A DNA stretch of 64,000 bases from Laccaria trichodermophora (taxonomy: Eukaryota; Basidiomycota; Agaricomycetes; Agaricales; Hydnangiaceae): positions 434,001-498,000 of the forward strand of contig JACTVC010000024.1 in the NCBI GenBank assembly GCA_018417955.1, in the 5' to 3' direction. Position 1 is the first letter of the stretch, and each line of letters starts with the position of its first letter. Below the pieces are notes generated by a model. That model was given only the letters and a program-made list of their open reading frames with translations. It was not told where the DNA came from and searched no databases. The position numbers and the translations under genes are program-made. Shown piece after piece: positions 12,092-22,533 of the stretch.

Positions 12092-13087
12092 GATGATACG
12101 ATCTTTTCTGTAGGAACGATTGTTTTCCTTATTGTTGGTGTTATGGCGGTATGTGTTTTGTTTTTTATCACTCATATTTTTATTCTGATATATTCCGGTT
12201 ATGTAGAATAAGGCAGCAAAACTTGATGATGCCACATCTTTTCTTCCAGCCTATGCTCTGCAATCTGATGTCAACATCTCTTCAGTCGCTCTGACTGGAA
12301 TGAAGCAATCAGGCCTGTGTGTAACAAAGAGTTCTGGCTTCGATTTTCACCCAGATGACTCCTATCCAATTCTCGACACCAAGCTTCAGGCCCTTTTCCC
12401 TAAGCTATTCACATGGCTCTGGAAAGCAGAACCTGATGATGCTACTACTTCTTCCTGGCTAATCTGCATGAAACCTCCTCATAGGAACCTCGCTGTATAT
12501 TCTGATGACCGATTGCCCACTGGTATGGACATTATTGACAAGCTTGCAAATACCAAGGTTGGTGTCTCCCACCGGACACTCTTTCTGGGTGAGCTTCATT
12601 TCATCATATTTTTTGAGCAGCATGGATGCTAATTTTCTACCTATGCTAGTAACTTGTTATCCTGTTCCTGCAGTGACACTCCTTGAGTGGAAACCACGAA
12701 TTTCATTGGCCCAGGACCCCGTCGTTAATAAAGACTCAGATGTCGACGACACTGATAATGACACCCCCACCCTACACTCAGCACCATCCCCTTACCCTGC
12801 ACCCAACAATCTCTGCGACCTCGCCATGTCAGGAGTGAAGATGAGGTAGAACAGGATATAATCAGCATCTCAAGCATATCTGGTACGAAATTCAATTTCA
12901 GTGTTTAAATTCACAATTTAACTGTACATTTGTTGTTATAGATGGTGAATCGTCAGCCCCAGCACCTAAGATCCCTATTCCTGTCACCAAGGCCCCCACC
13001 ATTTCATCCATTGAGGTGATGCAGGATTTCTTTCACTCGTCCTTCAATTTTGACAATGAGGAGAATCCTTGGGTCCCTAGAGTGTAG
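12092..13087 (+). pseudogene. Gene C' : degenerate copy of gene C
   Basis: It starts at an exon reading DDTIFSVGTIVFLIVGVMA (12092-12148), followed by a GTATGT..TAG intron. Then come exon sequences matching gene C at 57.3 kb: VNISSVALTGMKQSGLC, a Phe-Asp-Phe-His segment, LFPKLFTWLWKAEPDDA, SSWLICMKPPHRN and LPTGMDI. Unlike gene C it keeps the 3' part: an acidic exon (SDVDDTDNDT, 12675-12870) and a last exon ending FNFDNEENPWVPRV with a stop at about 13087. One frameshift is needed near 12800. The first exon is missing, probably cut off by the palindromic element. No function is recognised; the short hydrophobic exon (VFLIVGVMA) could be structural rather than a membrane segment. Confidence 0.55.
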
Positions 13088-13329
13088 ATACCACACCATA
13101 GTCACCATTTCCATTGAGGCGAGCATGACCTACATTCATTTTTAATCACATCGTAATTCCAACTATGCTACATTCTTTTTCCACCCAATATAATGTTCAT
13201 CCAATATCGTGGTGGCCCCAATAAAATGAGACAATAATATATTGTTACATTTTAAACTCTGCCTACAGTGCTGAGGCTGCCAACAATACATCAATTACCT
13301 AATCACAGCACCATGGCATACTTAAAAAG

Positions 13330-13570
13330 GTAGGAAGCCAAAAAATCCACGCAAGGGTCTCAGTAATTTCTGCGCAGGAATAATATTTTTTGCGGCAGTT
13401 GATAATATTTCTGGGCACCTCATAAATCCGTCAATAAGTTTCCGCGCATGTAGTAAAAGTTTATGCACAATCAAATGTATTTTTGCACACACATGTCAAC
13501 TTTTCTGTGCACAACTAACATTTCTGCGCACTGAATTTATTTCTGCAAAAGTACATAAATATTTTCGCAA
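13330..13570. repeat. Dispersed TTTCTGCGCA words
   Basis: About ten degenerate copies of TTTCTGCGCA, TTTTGCGCAC or TTTGCACAC occur with irregular spacing. The pattern resembles the subterminal word arrays of the other elements here, but I could not find matching termini. Confidence 0.45.
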
Positions 13571-13794
13571 CACTACAAATGGTGACTTGAATTTTGTGCA
13601 ACATTACAAAAAAAATTGCACACAACATAGACTTTTGCATGCCAACATGTACATTAAGGGAATAAGTTTAAGCAGCATCCAGTTCAATTTCAGTGTAAAT
13701 ATTGTTCATCTGCTTATTCATCAAATCAAGAATTTCAATTCTCATGCAATCTCCCAGTCCTTCAAGCTCCAATGTCTTGTAAGCATTAAGAAAA

Positions 13795-14196
13795 ACATTA
13801 CACAACCTATGCATAGGTAAGGTTGAGCAGCATCTACTTCAATTTACTGCTGATTACTGGGAATTACCATTTTGAGTGAAAAGATGCACCATCAATTTTC
13901 ATGGGAAAAAGGCTAAATTTCGCATTAGAGCACTGAATGAATCCTTGAATCCTGGGGTAATAAACCAGTCTCTTTGTAAACTCAGAGGACTCGTAACATT
14001 ACACAGCCTATGCATAGGTAAGTTTGAGCAGCATCTAGTTCAATTTACTGTCAATTACTAGTAATTACCATTTTGAGTGAAAAGACGCACCATCAATTTT
14101 CATGGGAAAAAGGCTAAATTTTGCATTAGAGCACTGAATGAAACCTTGATTCCTGGGGTAATAAATGAGTTTCTTCGTAAACTCAGAGGACTCGTA
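13795..14196. repeat. 201-bp tandem duplication
   Basis: ACATTACACA-CCTATGCATAGGTAAG is found at 13795 and again at 13996. Both units continue with GAGCAGCATCTA, TTTTGAGTGAAAAG, TTTTCATGGGAAAAAGGC and CTCAGAGGACTCGTAAC. A partial third unit lies near 13660-13700. The last unit runs into the start of A'. Confidence 0.8.
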
Positions 14197-14789
14197 ACTT
14201 CTGTTGCACCCCCAAAGCGTACTGGCAAATTATCCACCCCTTCCTTCCTTCCTCCTGCTCCTACCCTTTTGAGCAGCTGTTCTCGTATCAATTGTGAGCC
14301 AGAAGTTACTGCTGGAATGAAGAAGTAAGGTGGTGAGGAGAGCAATGAGGAAGATGGAGATGAGGGAGATGAGGTTGATGAGGGTAGTGATGGGAAAGAT
14401 CAGTACTTTATTGTGCCCTACCTATTCCTGTCAGACTCCAGTCATTCCTGTGGATTCTGGTGGAATCTGCAGGAATGGGACTGGAATCCAGTGGAATCCA
14501 CTGGAATAAGATCACAATCCACCATAAATAGATACAACAGATACAATTTTTCTCTTTTCTACATACATTTACACTTGTATACACTTCTGCACACTTCTCT
14601 TTACTGTGGTACACTAATATACACTTCTGCACACACTAAGATTGTGGATCAGCATTGATTCAACTCCTCAATACTCAGAATTTCTTATAAAATTCACACC
14701 TAGTCAAGTCATACATTTCAATAGATCAAATTTTAATGTATTTTTTTAATGACATGAGTCTATTTTACTACATACAGTACATATCAAAG

Positions 14790-15165
14790 AGGACAAGGAA
14801 GAGGGGATGGATAAGGGGGTCGGGACAAGGAAATGGGAGGGACAGGGAAGGGGATATAAGGAAATGGGGAGGGACAGGGAAGGGGGCAGGGACAATGAAA
14901 TGGGGAAGGGGGTAGGGACAAGGAAATGGGGAGGGACAGACAGGAAAGGAGGGAGGGAAAAGGAAGGGGGTACATGGAAATGGGGAGGAACAGGGAAAGG
15001 GGATGAGGGTACATGGAAATGGGGAGGGACAGGGATGGGATGGTAGAGGAAGGGGGAAGGGAGCAAGGGGGAGGGACAAAGAAGGGGGAGGGACAAGGAA
15101 TGGGGGAGGAAGGGTGAATGGACAAGAAAAGGGGGAGGAAAGGTGAATGGACAAGGTGTGGAAGT
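14790..15165. repeat. Homopurine tract (GGGGAGGGACAGGGAA type)
   Basis: About 370 bp of almost pure G/A on the plus strand is made of irregular repeats of GGGGAGGGACAGGGAAG and GGTACATGGAAATGGGG. Comparable tracts lie inside the 31-kb and 43-kb elements. The Pro/Ser-rich frames read from the other strand are low-complexity artefacts. Confidence 0.85.
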
Positions 15166-17570
15166 GCAGAGTGGACTACTCACACAACTTCTCTTTTTCT
15201 TGAACATTCACACATTTTTAGTTATCATGACTTTTTTTTATTTTATTTATTTTAGGTGATGAAGAACTTTCAAGATTATTTTTCAATGTGCATGACCACA
15301 CCAACGAAAATGTCCTTTATGCGTTTGTTAGAAGGGTCGGGTTTGGGTTGTGTTGCATATGCTTTTACTTTTTTTTACTTTTTTTTTGACATTACTTTTG
15401 TTTTTTTTATTTACGACATCTCCTTAAGGCACTAAAGTCACATCTGAAGGCTGGACGGTAGGGTCGAGCCACCAACGACTGGGAAGTCTGCGCTGAGGGC
15501 AGCAGTGCATTCATAAATAGACTCCCCAGTGTCGAGTGGTTCCCCGAGCAATTCCCAGTCCAAGGGTTTGACAGAGGGGTCTGACAGAGTGTGTCATGAA
15601 CATTTTATTTTTAGTCTTCTTTAGATTTTCGTTACTTTTTTTGGACTTATTGGACAGGTGACATGCAAGAACATGTAGAAAGCCTGTGATTTTAGAATTT
15701 GTACTTAAGGTGTCCTCCCACCTCTCGAATGGAGCATCCTTTCTTTCTCTTTTACTTCGCACGTCCTTTAAGTACTTCAAGTTTTACAAGAACTTTTTCA
15801 TGACCTTTTCACTCAACGCGTATGCTCGCTTTGAAGTGTACTCTCACGCCACTGTGCACGCATCAAAAGTAGTCAACGAGACACATACAACCAACTGGAC
15901 GCATTCTCTCATGATCGCGCTTTTAGGCGTATCAACTACACTCTTTCACATGTTGTCTACACTAAGTACTCTTTTCGTCTAACCTTTGTCCCTTTGAAAC
16001 ATTAAAGAAAATATTGGATGGTAGTCACTATTGATTATAATGTTGCAGAGCTGAAATCAGAGTAAATGAGGCAAAAATCATTTAGAAAATGTGGTAAAAA
16101 TGAGAAAAAATAGGATTTGTTGTTGGGTACTGTTGTCAAGGTCTAAGGTCTATATCTAAAAAAAGAAATTCAAGTATTTGTAATAGAGAGATCAGAATTC
16201 TAGGAGATTCTAGCCATTTCTGCAGAAATAGGTGGGGCACAGTAAAGTACTGGTAGTCAGCATGTCATTATAGTCAACAGACATGAATACAAGATATCAT
16301 ATCATATCATATTACACATATTTATAACTTCAGACACTGACAATCCTTAGAGCTCTCTGCAGTTCTCAGAAATATGCCTCTATAAAAGTGAACAAAAAAG
16401 CTGGCATAGTCAATCTGACAGTTCCCAAACTCTCTCTAGTCTTTAGGAACATACTTCAGTGAAGAAATATGGCTCACACATCAGCCAATATTTACTTCTG
16501 GTAATTTGCAAGAATAATAGACATCAGTAATAATTCAGTAAGTAAGGCTGGTCTATTATAGGTAGTTATTAATATACACTCAATATAAGAGCAGTCAGTA
16601 ACAACCTTTATTATCTGATAGAGCAGAATTCAGAGGCTATAACTATATAACAAATAGCTGAATACCACCAATAGATAGAGCTGAATGCAATATATAATCT
16701 GGTTTTTCTATAATAAAAATACAATATAAACTAAAAAGGCAAGTTTGGGACCAAAATAATCTTTATGATAAATTTTGTAGAAAAGTTGAATCCAGAAGAT
16801 AAAAGTTTGAATGGTCAGAAATTTTTGAAGTTTTCTTTTTGAAACTAGGACTCCAGATACTCCATGACACTGGCAGGAAATTTTTTGCCTATGTGACATG
16901 GCTAAAACATTTCCGAGCAGTATGACATGGTCAAAACATTTTTCAGCAGTGTGATATGGTTCAAAAATTTCCTACCACTTTCAGATGGCTAGGATATTTT
17001 TCAATACAAAATATCAGCCCAAATATTTCTGGTCACAATATTGAACGCCAAACATTTTTGCCCAATGTCATAATATATTTTTCTCCAGAGGCAAAAAAAT
17101 AACTGGCCAAAGGATCTATTAGCCTGGATAATTTTTCCTAGCTAATAGCTTGGTCAAGGTAGGTGACTGAAGTGTTGGCCATTGTGTAGAAAGCGTATGC
17201 GTGGGGGCCTCAAGACCTGTTGCCATTGATTGGGTGCCACATCGCTGACCGCGACATGGCACCTGGTTTTCGTGTTGAGAGACGAGGGAGGAGAGGGGGT
17301 TGTGGGTGCTTACCTGGTTTGTGTGCCGTGGTGATGTGGCACAGTGTTGTCATGTTGGCGACGTTGCTGGATCTCAGGTGAGCGGCGTGGTGGTCGATGT
17401 GAGCCCCCTCACGTCACTTAGCCCATGGCAGGCACTCACAATGTGAGGGGGGCGGTTACGTGGAGTGATGACGGTGGTGGTGGGAGGAGAGATGGTTGTG
17501 TTTGGACGAGCATGAAAGCCGTTGCCAAACAAACCATTCCGGTTGTGCATTCTGTTTTTGCCAATCCAGG
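15166..17570. other. Element interior without recognisable genes
   Basis: This is AT-rich sequence inside the 14.4-kb element. A family-type right end (GGGGCACAGTAAAGTACTG) closes at 16252. Near 16890-17060 there are degenerate repeats of about 30 bp with ATGACATGGTCAAAACATTT. At 17162-17174 AGGTGACTGAAGTG is the reverse complement of the CACTTCAGTCACC end of the CATACC family. The 15686-15982 frame (98 aa) has no family I recognise. Confidence 0.45.
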
Positions 17571-19271
17571 GACCATTCCAGTCACAATTCCAGAATGCCA
17601 CAATTCCACCAGAATGGTAAAGCACAGGAATGAAGAAAATAGCAGGCCTCTCTGCTAAATTTCATTCCTTTGGAATCCACCGGCATCTGCAGGAATGACT
17701 GGGATCCTGCAGGAATTAGGGGGGCACTGATAAGACCTCGGAAAGATATCTGATTTGGCCCACCAAGAGGTTGTCATCAGGCCAAGTCTGGTTCTGGTCA
17801 TGAGGAGCTCTTGGCCAAGGGTAATATTTTATTATATGTTTCAATCTTTTATTTATTTATTATGATCTATTCATAGATATTGATCTTTCCAATTTGGCAC
17901 CTCCTGAGACAGAGTCCCTGCTAATGGGTCTTCCTGTTCTACTGGGGGTATTTTGCATGGGCGTGCTGTTGGAAATTTGTTCAATATAGGTGACTCCATT
18001 TATGATGCACCACAAGAGGTCAGACCCCTGTCTAATGGTTGCATTAATATCACAATCGTCCAACAACCTCCTTCTAATGTTGTTATTTACAATGCCACCA
18101 CACATCTAAATGTCAAGTCCCCCTGTTTTAAGACATTGGGCCCACTTCTGAAAAAGGTGGCCAAGAGCTATTCCCCTGTTCATAGTAAGTGTTTGATTAA
18201 TAAATATACAAAGTTTAATAAGGCTTCATCTCAGATCACAATTATCATGTCTATATTCTGGATAAGAAGCAGTGGTCCATCATGGGCCATTACGATGTAG
18301 TAGTTGAGGATGATGAGGATGCTATTTGTGAGGAGGATGACATTGGTAAAGTTACACATATTCTTCTGGTATGTTTTATTGGCTATTCTTGGTTTAAATT
18401 TTATTTAAATTATGTCTAGGAAAATGACCATGAGCAAATGGTCACTTCTGCGATTCCACCATGGTTTCATCAGCACTCTGTCTCTCTAGGCTCTCATTCA
18501 GGATCTGTTCCTTGCTCTTTGTCTGTTGCTTCTGATTCTCATGGACAGTCTCAAGCATCATCTGTTAGTAGATCTGAGGTGACTGGTCCTTCAAGGCTTT
18601 CTAGTGCCAACAAAGCACTTCTGTTAGAATATCTTGGGATTGACAGAGATCTTGCTTCTCTGGATAAGGCTGGGTTACAGTCAGCCTATCAGAAGTTTAA
18701 GGCTATCATCAATGCTACACCTACAGTTATGGGCTTGAGCAAGGATGCTGAGTGGAAGTTGCAGTTTGATGATGGAGCTGCCTGGGTTCCCAACATTGTC
18801 GACTTTATCCATATCTTTATTGCTAAGACTCAGTTCTACCAAGTCTGGAAGCCTACATTCCTAAGAGCAGAGGAATATCCAGATATGCGAGACTGGCTTA
18901 ATGAGGAGGAGGATTGCCTTGCTACTGAGGATTTGTGGGACTTAAGGAGCAGTTGAGTGCTGAGCTTTCCTGATTTGAAGAAATGGCTTGACAAAAAAGA
19001 TTGTGAGGGAGAGTTGAAGAAGCGTGGTGATCTGAAGGGGAAGAGAAAAGCTCCAGACAGTCCCAAGAAGAATCGTGATAAAGATAGACATGTGGAGCAG
19101 AGAAAGCACAAGAAGTCGAGGCAGGCAAGGGACAGGGATTTGGATGAGGAAGCTTCTGAGTAAGTAGGACTTGTGCCTTTTTTTCATTTCAGAATATGCA
19201 TGGGACATGAATGAGCTGATTTGTACAGTAGTTTTACTTTTTTCTTCAGATCCACTTTGATGTTTGTTACA

Positions 19272-20524
19272 ATGGCTATATCTCTTGTATTCCAGCACTG
19301 GATTCTTGCCTGGTTCTTTATCTGGTCTTGTCTAGTTTCACCTACATATGCTACCCCTCTAGTGCAGCGTCCCTTCCCAAATATCCCATTCAGCACTTTT
19401 AGTGATGCCATACAATTAATATTTGGGTCCAATGTTTCTTTGACTACTGTTCTTGCAGTTTCATACACCTTATTTGAAAATCCAGATCTGTTAAATCTTC
19501 ATTTTTGTCAACAACAGTAGATATATGGTGATGAATACAAAGTCCAAGTTGCAGGATGGATAACTGCGCTGAGCAATGCACTAGTGGACAAGCTTGGAAA
19601 TAAGAGGACTGAAACTTTATTCTGTGAAGAAGAACTTGTGTGAGAGCCAGATTGAAAGGCAAAAGTTGTACTTATTGCTGGAAAGCTTGACAAGCTAGCT
19701 GGATGTTTAAAACTGTCAACATTTGATGAGAAGGGAAATTATAAAGGAAAATTGCTCCCTCTATCAAATAGCAAAATTGAACCAGCTTATGTCATTTGTC
19801 CAGCTTCATTTGCATGTCAAACCCTAGACTGTAGTCCAAGATCATTGCATCAATCCACCAAGGCTTCTGACATACCATTGATAGCTTTGATCAAAGGGCA
19901 GACAGTATATCAACATGTACCTGTGCTCACTGGAAAGTGTCAAAGCTGTAAAACATTGTATACAGCTGATCATGAAAGATTTGAAGATACATCAACTGTT
20001 CAAAATACTTTGAAACGAGTCTATATCAACTCAGCCAAATATTTGAAAATTGGCCAATTAATCTGGGCAGATCGTCTATTTGCAACAGCAGTCATAAATG
20101 CTATGTATAACTTTCATGCTTCAGCATCTGCATTTGCAGAGTACTGGAATAATTCACATGGAACCAAAGAACTTTCAATTACTTGTGCTCATGTCTGGCA
20201 AGCATTTGTTCAACAATCTGTTCATGCAATTGCTGAGGAATCTGGAATTGATGCTGAATTTGATGATGGTTTGAACATCAAAGAAGTTACTACTCAGGCA
20301 TTTTCACTTTTGGGAGAAGATGGAATTATTAGAGCTTCTGAGAAACATGCATGTGATTAATGCACTCAAAAACACAAAGAGACTAGTGATGCAGTTTTCA
20401 ATAATCCAGCAGCTGTTGTTGGTGTTGATGCCACAGCTGATGATATTCCTGCCTTGGAAGAAGCACCTGAAGAAATGGACATTGATGCACCTCAGGTCAC
20501 CTCAGATGATGAGATGGATACTGA
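19272..20524 (+). pseudogene. Gene B' : dead copy of gene B (CxC5-like part)
   Basis: It is close to gene B (49324-50600) along its length: TPLVQRPFPNIPFSTFSD, then the Cys-cluster segment ICPASFACQTLDCSPRSL, TGKCQSCKTLY, and SAKYLKIGQLIWADRLFA. Stops occur at 19518-19520 (TAG; CGG in gene B), 19641-19643 (TGA; CGA in gene B), a nearby second TGA, and 20358-20360 (TAA; GAA in gene B). It breaks off in the acidic segment DDEMDTE, where another element begins at 20525, so the CxC6-like second half is absent. Confidence 0.85.
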
Positions 20525-22076
20525 GAGGTCTTTACCTTCCCCAGGTTATTCCATATGGAATCCATGTGGAATCCATGGAATCAATGTTGGCTGAGGACCC
20601 AGCTATTTTCTTATTCCATAGACCTCATGGATTCCATATGGAATGACCATGAAATGGTCATGGAATGATTAATTCCATATGGACTCCAACACCACTCCAT
20701 ATGGAATCTAATGGAATCCATATGGAATACAGGCATGTCCACATTGGATTCCACAGAGCAGTCCATATGGATTCCATGGATGACCATTATACCATCAGAA
20801 TACAGTATTTATAGTGTCCTTACTATATTTAAGTAAAATAAAAATTTTGACATTTATAGGAATTGAACTCTCAACCTCATCAACATTAGCAGTGCTCAAG
20901 CTAACTGAGCCATGAAGACATTATTATATGGTAAAGTAAAAGTATGTATATACCACTTTCCATCACATGGTATCTCAAACATGACAGCTGTGGCTGACGC
21001 ATTTCCATGTCATTTGTTCCTTCCACCACCACCATCACCATCCATTCCACCCTCTCAAGCCATGACTGCCTGTGACACTGACATCGACCACCACCACCAC
21101 CACCACGCTGATGATGCACGATGACATGCAACATCGTCAACGACCACCCCAGAGCCACACAACATGGCAACACTACGTCACACGGATGGGAGGCAACAAC
21201 AACGATGCAGAATGTCAATGGACGTTCTGACACGACAACCGATGAGCCCACCCACCCACAAATGACGCACATGGCCCCATGTGACCCCCACTGCCCACGA
21301 CCGCCCATGAAGAGAAACAAGCACACAGACATGACACCAAACGCCCATGACACGACAACCAATGAGCCTGCCCCCATGAATGACACACACCGCCCTGCAC
21401 AACCCCCACCACCGACACGACAACAACAGCACGACACCAAGGACAGTGCCATGTCACACCACAACCACAACCACCCACCAACGTCATTGCCTGCCCATGA
21501 AGACGAGTGCCCACAATATGACAGTGACCAAATCTGCCCACCCACAAATGACACCCCCTGCCCCACATGACCCCACCAGCCACAAACACCCACCCATGAC
21601 ACGGAATGCCCACAAGCACCCACGACATGACAACAAATGCCCACGAGCGCAATGTGCAAACGGCAACCTGAAGACGAACAGAACAGCAACCCAGCCCCAC
21701 AGGCACCAATACAGCCCACCACCCATGCCCGACGAACCAGAGCGCCCACACACAGAGGATTCCACTCATGTGAACGGAAATGGGCAACTGAGAATTCCCA
21801 TACAAGGGTTGTTGGGAGGGTGATCACATGACCAATTTCCTAAAATGGTTATAAACACAAAAGTTGTAGCCCTGCACTGTAGCTTTTAGAATCAGTTCAA
21901 ATTATATCCTGAAGTGCTTCCATTGTGGAGATATGGTCTAAAACATTTTCCTCAATGCTGTTTTTTTTGTTTTTTTCTCCATGAAAACAACACCAAACAA
22001 CGTGATTTCAAGACATTTAGAAAGCTAAAAGGAAGGGCTACAATTATTGTATCATGGGAAAAATGACCAAAAAGGG
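20525..22076. mobile_element. Element with CCATATGGAATCC words, right end not found
   Basis: The left end is GAGGTCTTTACCTTCCCC, the second terminus type of the CAGTACTTTACC family. Words of CCATATGGAATCC follow (20548-20785), then AT-rich DNA, a tRNA-like stretch, and a low-complexity CCACCACC/CACGACA region (21030-21760). From about 21810 a conserved block (TGATCACATGACCAATT, GTTGTAGCCCTGCACTGTAGC, CATTGTGGAGATATG) matches 63690-63800. The right boundary given is where a CACTTCAGTGACCC end starts; it is not proven. The 308-aa minus-strand frame over the CACGACA region is low complexity and I do not regard it as a gene. Confidence 0.6.
20853..20920 (-). other. tRNA-like module with box A and box B
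   Basis: On the minus strand, TGGCTCAGTTAG fits a pol III box A and AGTTCAATTCC fits box B. A 4-bp D-stem (GCTC..GAGC) and a T-arm-like TTGA..TCAA pair can be drawn. The acceptor and anticodon stems do not pair well, so this is not a functional tRNA gene. A similar module sits at the same distance from the end of the 61.9-kb element. Confidence 0.45.
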
Positions 22077-22530
22077 CACTTCAGTGACCCATTTTTGGAA
22101 CCTGTAACTTATTTTTACTGAGTGATTAGCAAGGAAAGGAGTTCACAGGCTCCATCATTCCCTTACACAACAGGGAGATATGCGACTTGAAGACTGAGTT
22201 ACTTGTTGTTGTTCTCACCAATGACAATGCAGCAGCTGCACATGGATCATGACATCAAACATTGTACGTGCTATTTCTTGTCCACCAGTTCACTGCTGAC
22301 TTTTGATACAGAACAGAGTCCATACACTGCCTCAATCCCACCTACAAGTTTAACTAAAATACCACAAACTGTCCAACTGTCCTACAACTCTTGCTCCTTT
22401 CCCATAAGAAAGTCAGGCTGCTCCGGAGTAGCCACCTATACACGCCACGGTGCTACCATCATTCATAAAGCTGAAGAAGGCCCTGCAAGATGAAGAAATA
22501 CACTTACCCAGCACAAAAAAGCCATGAAAA
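22077..22530. other. CACTTCAGTGACCC end, otherwise no gene
   Basis: CACTTCAGTGACCCATTTTTGG at 22077 resembles the termini of the CATACC elements, but no CATACC array follows. The rest has no recognisable content. Confidence 0.35.
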
Positions 22531-22533
22531 GCA

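Larger units (their letters stand above)
14401..17739. mobile_element. 3.3-kb CAGTACTTTA element, 8-bp TSD
   Basis: The left end is CAGTACTTTATTGTGCCC and the right end GGGCACTGATAAGACCTC. The 8-bp GGAAAGAT flanks it on both sides (14393-14400 and 17740-17747). Subterminal words of TGGAATCCACTGGAATCC type lie at 14440-14520 and 17575-17720. Inside are a homopurine tract and AT-rich sequence; I see no transposase. An extra, complete-looking right end of the same family occurs at 16230-16252, so the element may be a nest or recombinant of two copies. It lies in the acidic tract of gene A'. Confidence 0.8.
14197..19163 (+). pseudogene. Gene A' : dead copy of gene A, split by a transposon
   Basis: The first piece (14197-14400) matches the gene A exon with SVAPPKRT-KLS and its acidic GATGAG tract. 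It is then split by the element 14401-17739 and resumes at 17748. Later exons match gene A closely: STGGILHGRAVGN, DAPQEVRPLSNG, HLNVKSPCF-TLGPLLKKVAKSYSP (17940-18185), the Ser-rich exon with VTGPSRLSSANKALLLEYLG (18420 on), and the conserved helical domain ending EYPDMRDWLNEEEDC. A TGA at 18954-18956 replaces the arginine codon of gene A (RGSR becomes RSS-stop). The Lys-rich tail continues to the stop at 19161-19163. Exons 1 and 2 are missing. Confidence 0.8.

Noticed and set aside
14746..15207. 153-residue Pro/Ser-rich frame
   Set aside because: It is a homopurine/homopyrimidine tract read in three overlapping frames; low complexity.
20901..21827. 308-residue minus-strand frame
   Set aside because: It lies over CACGACA/CCACCACC low-complexity DNA, has a Cys/Gly/Val/Trp bias from the repeat, and open frames occur on both strands at once.
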